64,000 nt of DNA from Periweissella fabalis (GTDB lineage Bacteria; Bacillota; Bacilli; Lactobacillales; Lactobacillaceae): NCBI RefSeq assembly GCF_012396505.1, contig NZ_JAAXPN010000001.1:310001-374000 (forward strand). Direction: 5' to 3'. Below the pieces are notes generated by a model. That model was not told where the DNA came from, did no database searches, and saw only the letters and a program-made list of their open reading frames with translations. Shown here piece by piece: positions 26,209 through 33,885 of the stretch (position 1 is the first letter of the stretch; each line of letters begins with the position of its first letter). The position numbers and the translations under genes are program-made.

Positions 26209-26646
26209 TTAACAACATTTATTACAAGAACCATCAGGTAGACAGTCACAGTGCACTTTAAGCGGGGCAGTCTGAAGTTTAAGTGATAAAACAGCTTGCA
26301 TAGCAGCTATATCAGCTTGGCTTAAAGTTGTTTCCTCAAGTAACTTTAGCAAGAGGGGGCCTTTTTCCATGGCACAAATTTGTCTGAACAATTCACTCGT
26401 GATTTGTTGGACAGCGGGGGCTTCGTCAATTAATGGAGTATAGATAAAGCGCCGACCATCTTTAGTTGTTTGCAAGTATTGTTTACTAACTAAGCGGTGC
26501 AGTAATGTTTTAACAGTTGATTCAGACCAATCTTTTTTAAGCTGGATTAAATTAATAATCTCAGAACTGCTAGCTTGGCCTTTTGTCCAGATAATTCGCA
26601 TTAATTCCCATTCAGCACTTGTCATCTCAGTACCATTTACATCCAT
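26209..26646 (-). CDS. copY: CopY/TcrY-type copper-responsive repressor
   Basis: A 145-residue BlaI/CopY winged-helix repressor. The DNA-binding part includes SAEWELMRIIWTKGQASSSE and WSESTVKTLLHRLV. The C-terminal CDCLPDGSCNKCC is a variant of the Cu/Zn-binding CxCxxxxCxC motif. AAGGAG lies 9 bases before the ATG. In characterised systems Zn-CopY binds the cop box, and Cu(I) displaces the zinc and releases it. A matching cop box lies 58 bases upstream (26705-26714), so the operon is autoregulated. Confidence 0.92.
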   Translation of the reverse strand: MDVNGTEMTSAEWELMRIIWTKGQASSSEIINLIQLKKDWSESTVKTLLHRLVSKQYLQTTKDGRRFIYTPLIDEAPAVQQITSELFRQICAMEKGPLLLKLLEETTLSQADIAAMQAVLSLKLQTAPLKVHCDCLPDGSCNKCC

Positions 26647-26701
26647 TATTGGTTTCTCCTTTCGTAATAGAATTCTTTCTATAATCTATTCTTACACCAT
26701 C

Positions 26702-26717
26702 GTTTACATTTGTAAAC
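26702..26717. promoter_or_regulatory. cop box (CopY operator)
   Basis: GTTTACATTTGTAAAC is a perfect palindrome containing TACATTTGTA, which matches the CopY consensus TACAnnTGTA. Confidence 0.9.
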
Positions 26718-26919
26718 ATAAATGCACAAAAAGATGTAAGTAATCATTCTTTGTGGAAATATAATTGCTTTAAACGATTTAAACTAGTATATTAATAGTT
26801 GTAATAAAGTTAAAGTTCACTTTAAATGTTATTTTTACTCCATTTATCGCGAAAGTTAAAGTTATTTCAAAAAATAAACTTCTTTCTTATTTAACATGTG
26901 GTTGTGCTGACTGGCAGCT

Positions 26920-26947
26920 TGTGGCGGTTCGAATCCGTCAACAATCA
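26920..26947 (+). other. tRNA 3'-end-like fragment
   Basis: TGGCGGTTCGAATCCGTC folds as a T-arm with a standard TTCGAAT loop, as in tRNA-Tyr, followed by AACAATCA in the place of an acceptor strand. No anticodon arm or matching 5' acceptor strand is found upstream, so this is not a functional tRNA. It may be the relic of an integration site at the edge of the restriction region. Confidence 0.4.
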
Positions 26948-27109
26948 TTGGGTGAGGTGACTTACTCGAGTTAACTTCACCTTAACTTGATAGAATATGG
27001 TTATTAAAATCATATTTAGATTATGTCTATTAGTTAGAATTAGTTGGCTCATAACCAACCATAATCGTAAGCACACATTAATTGTATAAAAAAATTATGG
27101 GAGCCGCAG

Positions 27110-27727
27110 ATGAAGTTAAATGATTTAGTTAATTTACGTACTGGTGAGATTATCACACGAATTGAAAAACGTGGTGTAATCAACGACCAGATACAACCAA
27201 GCACTTCTAACCAGTTACACTTATATGAAAAGGCAACCTTTACTAAGGAAGCTGGGTTTTATGTTGTTGATGCCAGCCCGCGCTATTTAGTGCCAACTAA
27301 AATAAGTAAGACCCTTAAGCCAGTTGAGCTAGGTAGTATGATTGTTTCAATTATGAGTACTGAAAGTGCTATTACAACTGGATTTGATGCCAATCAAATC
27401 CCATACTTGCTAACAGCAAATTACGCAGAAATTACGGTTCAGCCCGATGGACCACTTGATGTAGGCTACCTTAATTACTGGTTTAATGAAACCGATGCTG
27501 CCCGTCGGCAATTGGAATTGGCCAATGAAGTTAAGGGTGCGACCATTAAACGTTTGAATGTAACTAAGATTTTAGATTTTGATATTACGTTACCTGATAT
27601 GGCTGAACAAAAGCGGATTGGTCAAATCTATCAAAATGCATTAACAATACGTGCCTTAGAACAAGAGCAAACTCAATTGGGATTCCAATTAACAGTTGCC
27701 AAATTAGCAAAACGAGGGCAGGACTAA
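27110..27727 (+). CDS. Half-size type I specificity subunit (HsdS, one target-recognition domain)
   Basis: A 205-residue protein with a single HsdS-type target-recognition domain and one following helix: TIKRLNVTKILDFDITLP, then MAEQKRIGQIYQNALTIRALEQEQ, the conserved spacer-helix region. Normal HsdS has two such units in about 400 residues; half-size subunits can act as dimers recognising a symmetric site. GGGAG lies about 9 bases before the ATG. It precedes hsdM with a 1-base overlap, the reverse of the common hsdM-hsdS order. No hsdR is present in the window. Confidence 0.8.
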   Translation: MKLNDLVNLRTGEIITRIEKRGVINDQIQPSTSNQLHLYEKATFTKEAGFYVVDASPRYLVPTKISKTLKPVELGSMIVSIMSTESAITTGFDANQIPYLLTANYAEITVQPDGPLDVGYLNYWFNETDAARRQLELANEVKGATIKRLNVTKILDFDITLPDMAEQKRIGQIYQNALTIRALEQEQTQLGFQLTVAKLAKRGQD

Positions 27728-29049
27728 TGGACAGTAAAACACAACAGCAGTTTAATGATTTTTATCGGAATGCACGTAGTCAAATTAAGGATAATAGTCT
27801 AGTTGAGCAGTTAATCGTAGTATTATTTTTATCAGCCATGGCTAAACGTGAAACATCGTTAAGTCAAGAGCTTGCTACATACATACAAGTTAATAATTTT
27901 GATTTGATGCAAGTTTTGACAATTACGAGAATCGCCCCAACAACCGATCCAGCCAATGCTGCTAGCTGGGACTTTGTTCATGAAACGTTGACTGGTAAAG
28001 AGGATCATGTATTAGTTTATCAGCAATTTATCGGTTTGTTGTATGATACAAAGAACCAAACAACTGACACGGAAGTCTTTGCGGTGTTGCTTGAGATTGA
28101 AGCAAGTGATAGCAAGACGGGCGAATATGTGACACCAATTGGGGTTAACCAATTGCTAAAACAACTCTTGGCCGTCCAAGCAGGTATGACCATTTTGGAT
28201 CCAACTAGTGGTTCGGCCGGTACGTTATTAACGTTGGGGGCCGACTATTCAGACACGCAATACTATGCACAAGAAATTAATTTGCGCGTAGCAAGTTTGG
28301 CGCGCATCAATGCATTCTTGCATGGCATTGATAATGAGCATTTCCATTTAATTACCGGTGATACGTTAGCGACTGATCAAATTGATAATTTAAAAGTTGA
28401 TCTTGCGGTCGGGGTACCACCATTTTCACTTAGTTGGAATACGCAAAATGTGGAAAACGATCCGCGCTTTGCCGCCGGGATGGCACCAAAATCTAAAGCC
28501 GATATGGCGTTTATTCAACACATGTTATACCACTTAAATGAATGTGGCCGCATGGCAGTTATTTTGCCGATGGGGGTGCTTTTCCGGGGGAATAGTGAAT
28601 TACGCATTCGGGAACAATTAGTTGAAGCCAACTTAATTGATGCCATTATCGGCTTACCAGCCAGCTTATTTATTAATACTGGTATTCCAGTAGCGATAAT
28701 TGTATTAGACAAACATAAAGCCACTGAGGATATTTTGTTCATTGACGCAGCCCAATTAGGTGATCGAGAAAAACGGGGCCAACAAGTATTAACCAAGACG
28801 GCCATCGATAAAATAACGGATGCCTATCAAGCGCGCGAAAATGTGGCGGCATTTGCCCAAGTGGTCTCAAATGATACCATCGTTGAAAATGAATTTAACC
28901 TCAATATTCCACGCTATGTTGATACGTATGTCAACAAGCCCCAAGTGGATATTGTAGCTACCAAAGAAAAACTTGATTGCTTGGCAGTGAAGTTGGCCGC
29001 ATTGAAAGCGGAAAATGAGATGTTGTATGGTGATGGTTACAGTAAGTAA
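27727..29049 (+). CDS. Type I N6-adenine methyltransferase-like HsdM with altered catalytic motif
   Basis: A 440-residue HsdM-like protein. The N-terminal helical domain, TGEYVTPIGVNQLL (the usual GEFYTP element), SAM-binding ILDPTSGSAGTLL and VILPMGVLFRGNSE are all present. The catalytic motif that is normally NPPF reads GVPPF, with Val230 in the place of the essential Asn (codon GTA at 28414-28416). Catalysis may therefore be lost while DNA and SAM binding remain. There is no frameshift and the codons look normal, so the protein is probably still made. It forms an operon with the half-size HsdS. Confidence 0.8.
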   Translation: MDSKTQQQFNDFYRNARSQIKDNSLVEQLIVVLFLSAMAKRETSLSQELATYIQVNNFDLMQVLTITRIAPTTDPANAASWDFVHETLTGKEDHVLVYQQFIGLLYDTKNQTTDTEVFAVLLEIEASDSKTGEYVTPIGVNQLLKQLLAVQAGMTILDPTSGSAGTLLTLGADYSDTQYYAQEINLRVASLARINAFLHGIDNEHFHLITGDTLATDQIDNLKVDLAVGVPPFSLSWNTQNVENDPRFAAGMAPKSKADMAFIQHMLYHLNECGRMAVILPMGVLFRGNSELRIREQLVEANLIDAIIGLPASLFINTGIPVAIIVLDKHKATEDILFIDAAQLGDREKRGQQVLTKTAIDKITDAYQARENVAAFAQVVSNDTIVENEFNLNIPRYVDTYVNKPQVDIVATKEKLDCLAVKLAALKAENEMLYGDGYSK

Positions 29050-29122
29050 CTTAAGTTGAACTATATTAATTTAGTGGATGAGCAAATGGCTATACCACAT
29101 AAATCAACAATACAGCGGATGC

Positions 29123-29854
29123 AGGGATAATGGTTGACAATAAGTATATAAATAATAAAGAGTTTGTTAAATATATATGAAATAGATTTTGAAAATGTTG
29201 ATTTAATTATCTTAAAGATAAGACCGGACAAGGTATTAAATGTGCGATAGCATTAATTTTAAAATCTAAATATATTAACGATATAACTCGGGCAACATAT
29301 GCTGTGATGAAAGCGACTGAATATCGCATGTTACAACAGCTGTGCTTACTAATCTTGACGTAATCAACATGGACTAAATGGTAGTAACCAGCCGATCCAC
29401 GGTGTAATATTTGATGTAGCCTGGCTATGGGAAGAGTATCTCAATACGTTGCTAGCACCAGAATTTATTCACCCGCAGAATAAGTTAAAATAGGGCGGAA
29501 TTTCACTTTTTAGTAATCGCCAAAGGACGGTTTATCCAGATTTTTATAGTCAAGACAAATCGCTAATTACGGATGCAAAATACAAACGGATGGAATTGAC
29601 TGAAAAGGGGATTGGTCGATCAGATTATTAGCTATGCTTATGTTATGAAGGCCAATAGTGCCGGTATTATTTATCCTAGTATACGAAATGAAGATGCGAA
29701 GCTGAAACCAATTGGAATACTTGACGGATATTGGGCTAATATTTTTAAGTATGGATTCACGATTCCACAGAATGTAGAAAGTTATGATGAGTTTGTGGAT
29801 CAGATGAAATTAGTGGAAAATGAATTAAACATGTCTAATGTGTTGCATTTATAA
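29123..29854 (+). pseudogene. Decayed McrC-like type IV restriction gene
   Basis: The best-preserved part reads GVIFDVAWLWEEYLNTLLAP, then a TAG stop (29491-29493), then TVYPDFYSQDKSLITDAKYK, a frame change near 29620-29632, then QIISYAYVMKANSAGIIYPS up to the stop at 29854. The order (WLWEEYL, PDF, DAKYK, Y..M.A) is that of the nuclease domain of McrC, partner of the GTPase McrB in cleaving methylated DNA. The part before 29380 is more broken and its assignment is weak. No McrB is present. Non-functional. Confidence 0.6.
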
Positions 29855-29917
29855 TGCAGTAAAAATGTTTCTAAGTTTAATTGTAAAGTTGGCCTAGCTA
29901 TCAATTAAATCCATTTA

Positions 29918-29954
29918 AGGCGACTGACTCAAGATTTGAATCGGTCGCTTTTTT
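29918..29954 (+). terminator. Terminator
   Basis: The arms AGGCGACTGA and TCGGTCGCTT are followed by a T-run, before the type II methylase operon. Confidence 0.65.
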
Positions 29955-30042
29955 AGTAAATATACCCCCGTAAATCAAAGATTAATGACTATAATCAACA
30001 TTATTACGTATATTCTTTTAAACAAATAAAGAGGATGTACTC

Positions 30043-30801
30043 ATGCAAATGAAACCAGTTTATAAAACTTCTGATATTTCGATTTTTCAAGCTGATTGTC
30101 TCCAATTACTTAAAGGTATGCCTAGTAACTCGATTGATGTGATTGCTACTGATCCACCGTACTTTTTATCAAATGGTGGTATTTCTTGTCAAAATGGCAA
30201 AATGGTTTCAGTGGATAAAGGGGACTGGGACAAGGAAACAACGTACACAATGGAAGAGTTCTATCGGATATTTTTAACTGAGGCAAAACGGATTTTGAAG
30301 GCCAATGGGACAATGTGGATTTTTGGAACAATGCATAATATATACACAGTTGGGTATTTACTGAAGTTATTGGATTTTAAAATCTTAAATAATATAACGT
30401 GGCAGAAGCCTAATCCAGCTCCCAATCTATCAAAGCGAATGTTTACCCATTCAACCGAAACCATTTTATGGGCTAAGCAACAAAAAGGCCGCCAGTATTT
30501 TAACTATGAAGCGATGCTAACGTTAAACAATCAAAAGCAAATGAAGGATCTTTGGATGATTGCAACTCCGCATAAATGGGAAAAGAAATTTGGTAAGCAT
30601 CCCACACAAAAGCCAATTGAAATTATGGAACGGATCATATTAGCTAGTACCAATGTTAACGATGTTATTTTAGATCCATTTATGGGTAGCGGGACAACAC
30701 TTATAGCTGCCCAAAGGCTTGGTAGGCGAGCCGTGGGAATCGAATTGGAAAGTGAATTTATTCAAATGGCTATTAATAGATTAGAAGATCTTAGAAAATG
30801 A
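30043..30801 (+). CDS. DpnA-like (M2.DpnII-type) adenine DNA methyltransferase
   Basis: A 252-residue beta-class methyltransferase, catalytic motif first: ATDPPYFLSNGGISCQNGK, VDKGDWDKE, ILNNITWQKPNPAPNLS, FTHSTETILWAK, KHPTQKP, then the SAM motif DPFMGSGTTLIAAQRLGRR. This closely follows the DpnA methylase of the DpnII system of Streptococcus pneumoniae, which can methylate single-stranded DNA at GATC. The gene starts at ATG 30043 with AGAGGAT upstream. It is first in a three-gene cluster with a Dam-type methylase and a nuclease. Confidence 0.88.
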   Translation: MQMKPVYKTSDISIFQADCLQLLKGMPSNSIDVIATDPPYFLSNGGISCQNGKMVSVDKGDWDKETTYTMEEFYRIFLTEAKRILKANGTMWIFGTMHNIYTVGYLLKLLDFKILNNITWQKPNPAPNLSKRMFTHSTETILWAKQQKGRQYFNYEAMLTLNNQKQMKDLWMIATPHKWEKKFGKHPTQKPIEIMERIILASTNVNDVILDPFMGSGTTLIAAQRLGRRAVGIELESEFIQMAINRLEDLRK

Positions 30802-30822
30802 TCGAATGTATGTTCTTATCTC

Positions 30823-30854
30823 GTATTTTGTGATATGATTTAATCATAAAATAC
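30823..30854. promoter_or_regulatory. Palindromic operator candidate before the Dam-type methylase
   Basis: GTATTTTGTGAT (30823-30834) and ATCATAAAATAC (30843-30854) form a 12-bp inverted repeat with one mismatch around 8 bases. It overlaps a TATGAT (-10 candidate, 30834-30839). It is placed where the HTH-bearing methylase could repress its own and the nuclease gene's transcription. Confidence 0.65.
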
Positions 30855-30875
30855 AAAAGATGGAGAATTAATGCC

Positions 30876-31904
30876 ATGAACAAGTTAAGTGAATTAGCGC
30901 GCTTGAATGGTTTTACGATGAAGCAGTTAGCTGTTAAAGCAAATATTCCGTATACCACTTTAATGTCAACCGCTAAGCTACCGTTTGAAAATTGGAAGCA
31001 AGATTATCAAGATCAATTATGTGCAGCCTTAGATATGGTGGTTAAAGAACTTGAAGAAGAAATGACAGGAGTAGTTGTTTCACCGTTTATTAAGTGGGTT
31101 GGCGGTAAACGTCAATTATTACCACAACTAATTGAGTTATTGCCTAACAAAAGTGAAATTAATACATACTTTGAGCCTTTTATTGGTGGTGGTGCTTTAT
31201 TTTTACGTTTGCAACCAACTAAAGCAGTAATTAATGATTTTAATAGTGAACTGTCAAATACTTGGGAAGTAGTTCGTGACAACCCAGAAGAATTGCAAAG
31301 TATCTTGAGCGAACATCAACAGTTTGATTCAAAGGAATACTATCTCAATTTACGTTCAGCAGATCGTGATGAACGTATAACAAAGATGACGAAGGTTGAA
31401 CGGGCAGCACGTTTTATTTATATGAATAAAGCTGGTTACAATGGTCTATGGCGGGTGAATAGTAAGGGGCAAAATAACGTTCCTTATGGGGCACATAAAA
31501 CGTTAAATCTAGTAAATGAAACAATTATTAACGATGCAAGTTACTTGCAAGCTGCTGACTTAACGATCTTAACAGGCGACTACAAAGATGCGGTTGCCAC
31601 GGCTGATACCGGTGATTTTGTGTATTTTGATCCACCATATATTCCAGTAACTACAACAGCTGCGTTTACTAGTTATACGGCTGATGGGTTTGGTTTAGTG
31701 CAACAAGAACAACTACGTGATACGGTATTAGCTCTAACAGCACGTGGAGTTAAAGTTATGCTATCTAATTCCGATGTTCCATTGATTGATGAGTTATACA
31801 GCGATCCGATTTTTAAAATTCATCGAGTAATGGCAACACGCATGGTTAATTCTAACGGTAAGGGTCGTGGTAAAGTCGGTGAAGTGATCATAACTAATTA
31901 TTAG
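30876..31904 (+). CDS. Dam-family adenine DNA methyltransferase with N-terminal HTH domain
   Basis: A 342-residue protein. Residues 1-63 form a helix-turn-helix-like domain (GFTMKQLAVKANIPYTTLM). From residue 68 a D12-class (Dam) methylase follows: PFIKWVGGKRQLLPQL (SAM motif), YFEPFIGGGALFL, RAARFIYMNKAGYNGLWR and the catalytic VYFDPPY. This corresponds to the double-strand GATC methylase (DpnM type); a longer N-terminus than DpnM is the difference. The target GATC is inferred from family and from the DpnA-like neighbour. The HTH plus the palindrome just upstream suggests autoregulation delaying nuclease expression. A weak GGAG precedes the ATG. Confidence 0.88.
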   Translation: MNKLSELARLNGFTMKQLAVKANIPYTTLMSTAKLPFENWKQDYQDQLCAALDMVVKELEEEMTGVVVSPFIKWVGGKRQLLPQLIELLPNKSEINTYFEPFIGGGALFLRLQPTKAVINDFNSELSNTWEVVRDNPEELQSILSEHQQFDSKEYYLNLRSADRDERITKMTKVERAARFIYMNKAGYNGLWRVNSKGQNNVPYGAHKTLNLVNETIINDASYLQAADLTILTGDYKDAVATADTGDFVYFDPPYIPVTTTAAFTSYTADGFGLVQQEQLRDTVLALTARGVKVMLSNSDVPLIDELYSDPIFKIHRVMATRMVNSNGKGRGKVGEVIITNY

Positions 31905-31995
31905 ATTACTTACAGTTTCTACGAATTAGAGTTGATCAAACTAAAATAATATTCCATACTATTACTATTAATGTAAAAGTATGGAGGTTTTTTGA

Positions 31996-32598
31996 ATGAA
32001 ACTAGGTGGTACAGGTGGTGCTAACACTAACCGCGGTGGTTTAGAATTTGAAAAAAACACAGATCTTAGTGCACGGATTGTTAGGGATTTATCGGATAGT
32101 TATCGATTAAATTTAATTACAGTAGAACCAAGTGCACTTAATTCAAAAGATCCTGTGTATGAAGTAATTCGTTTGGCTGACTATAAAAAAATCGGCTATA
32201 TCACAAAGCAATTTCAGTTTTATAATGTGATGAAAAATGAGTACGGTGTTGAAAATCAAAACCATAAAAAGTGGAAGCCAGATGAAGTGTTTTTTAACCT
32301 CGAAACAAACACTGTTTTCATTGTAGAGAAGAAGTGGCAACAAGGAGCTGGTTCGGTTGATGAAAAGATCTTTGGTTTTGTTAATAAACGGCGACTTTAC
32401 CAACTTAATTTCAATGTTTTAAACAAGGAACCCAAACCAACTGTTGAATTTTTAGCTTTATTTAATGCCGACTGGTGGTTACATGGTAATAATGGTAAAA
32501 ACATGGCAAGTTATCAAGATTACTTTGATAACTTACGGATTGATGGTATTAAAATATTCTTCGACGAGTATGACTATTGGTGGTTTGGTTTAAAGTAA
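31996..32598 (+). CDS. Predicted type II restriction endonuclease (PD-(D/E)XK)
   Basis: A 200-residue protein beginning GGTGGANTNRGGLEFEKNT, a glycine-rich start common in type II enzymes. A PD-(D/E)XK site is visible: P95-D96, then a hydrophobic strand TVFIVEKKW giving E111-K112-K113. The C-terminus is Trp/Tyr-rich. It does not resemble DpnII, and I cannot name a family. GGAGG lies 8 bases before the ATG. Its role as the nuclease of the two preceding methylases is inferred from context and motif, so cleavage at GATC is a prediction. Confidence 0.75.
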   Translation: MKLGGTGGANTNRGGLEFEKNTDLSARIVRDLSDSYRLNLITVEPSALNSKDPVYEVIRLADYKKIGYITKQFQFYNVMKNEYGVENQNHKKWKPDEVFFNLETNTVFIVEKKWQQGAGSVDEKIFGFVNKRRLYQLNFNVLNKEPKPTVEFLALFNADWWLHGNNGKNMASYQDYFDNLRIDGIKIFFDEYDYWWFGLK

Positions 32599-32631
32599 TC
32601 ACTTATTCAAAGATTTTACTCCCTTAAACCC

Positions 32632-32671
32632 AAAACACCGCACGAGATACCCATTCTCATGCGGTGTTTTT
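32632..32671. terminator. Terminator of the type II restriction operon
   Basis: The arms AAAACACCGCA and TGCGGTGTTTT are followed by T's. Confidence 0.8.
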
Positions 32672-32759
32672 ACGTTCTTCAAGCCCCATCAATGCATCTT
32701 GCACTATCCTGCCGTACAATAAGAGTTAGTCAAACGATTAATTTTTCGAGGAGGGGCGT

Positions 32760-33344
32760 ATGCGAAAATTCGTCTATACGATTTTGATGCTGTTAGTACT
32801 CGCAATGGGGGTGGGAGCCGGAACGTTAATCGGCTATCACTACAATGATGCTGCGGATGCTGTTACAGCGAAGCACTTTAATAAAGCGCAAGCAGACCTT
32901 AATAGTTTAAAAAGCGAGAACCAAAAAGCCAGTTCATCAATCAGCAGCCTAAAAGATGCCTTAAGTTTTGCTAGTAGTGTTTCAACAGCTAATTCCACGC
33001 AACCACCACTATCAAATACGGAATTAGCAATGGCGGCCTATCTTGATATGAATGGGACTACACCAGTAGCTAATTTGGAACGCTTTGGAGCAGGGGCAGA
33101 ACTCACATTTGACAATCTAAGCGATGGTCAAATATCAATTAGTGCAGGTTCTACTGCTAGCACTGTGCTAGTTGATATTAATAGTGAGACCGTTAATATC
33201 AATCCAGACCCACAAACAGCAACACCTGGTGATATTAAGTCAATGACATTCAGTATTAATGATCTGAACCAACGGTATGCACCATACCAAGCACAATTAG
33301 ATGCAATTATTGCGACTGCTAGTGACGACAATCAAGGAAATTAA
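32760..33344 (+). CDS. Membrane-anchored extracellular protein of unknown function
   Basis: A 194-residue protein. One N-terminal helix (FVYTILMLLVLAMGVGAGTLIGY) acts as signal anchor. Residues about 35-70 look like a short coiled coil rich in Lys, Ser and Leu. A compact domain follows (TELAMAAYLDMNGTTPV, then alternating beta-strand-like segments). It resembles small Lactobacillus surface proteins with an AYLxxNG motif, but I cannot assign a family with confidence. GAGGAGGGG precedes the ATG. Single gene after the restriction operon. Confidence 0.7.
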   Translation: MRKFVYTILMLLVLAMGVGAGTLIGYHYNDAADAVTAKHFNKAQADLNSLKSENQKASSSISSLKDALSFASSVSTANSTQPPLSNTELAMAAYLDMNGTTPVANLERFGAGAELTFDNLSDGQISISAGSTASTVLVDINSETVNINPDPQTATPGDIKSMTFSINDLNQRYAPYQAQLDAIIATASDDNQGN

Positions 33345-33476
33345 AAAATGAAGCTGTGATATAAATATCTTTAGTAGTGCTTAGTAACCGAGTTGGTTTG
33401 ATAGGAGTAATATTAACTTGTTTAAGTTTTGGTATTTTTAAACAAAAACAAGATTAACTGAAATGGGGATAGAAAA

Positions 33477-33659
33477 ATGTTTGAACATATTGCGGGGATT
33501 GTTTCGATTATTATTGCTTTGTGTGAGTTTTATTTTGCAAGTCAATATTTTAAAATAGTCAAAACCCAAGGTGCTTCATCATTTAGTTTATTGGCAATCT
33601 GGAGTAGTGTTGCTTTTGGTATTATCCTACTTATTTTAGGACTTCCATTAGCTCTATAA
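33477..33659 (+). CDS. Small two-helix membrane protein (60 aa)
   Basis: Two hydrophobic helices flank the loop YFKIVKTQGASSFSLLA. The loop is reminiscent of the K-T-x-S-S-x-x-S pattern between helices of PQ-loop/SemiSWEET proteins, but a third helix is missing, so this is only a similarity. GGGGA lies 7 bases before the ATG. A hairpin terminator follows closely. Confidence 0.6.
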   Translation: MFEHIAGIVSIIIALCEFYFASQYFKIVKTQGASSFSLLAIWSSVAFGIILLILGLPLAL

Positions 33660-33681
33660 CTTTTAGGTATCTGTCATTTGA

Positions 33682-33722
33682 AAAATACCTCCTTGAAGAA
33701 AAATTTTTCAGGGAGGTATTTT
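33682..33722. terminator. Terminator
   Basis: The arms AAAATACCTCCTTGAA and TTTCAGGGAGGTATTTT. Confidence 0.8.
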
Positions 33723-33885
33723 AGTATGTTTATCAATATAGCATGACTTTTGTAACATTTTTTTAGTTGCACGTTAGTCTGCAGCAGATAACTATACTTT
33801 TATAACTAATTTACCTATAATATAAGTTATATAGTCTGTTTAGGATATAATCAGATACGAAAAATTTAATGGATAGAGGTTACGT

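Larger units (their letters stand above)
26647..27109. other. Intergenic region between copY and the hsdS-like gene
   Basis: Divergent control region of about 460 bases. It holds the cop box (26702-26717) and a tRNA 3'-half-like fragment (about 26920-26947), then an inverted repeat GAGGTGA/TTCACCTT (about 26953-26982). No gene was seen. Confidence 0.5.

Noticed and set aside
31996..32598. Annotation of the nuclease as a DpnII homologue
   Set aside because: Context suggests it, but the sequence does not resemble DpnII; only the PD-(D/E)XK motif is claimed.
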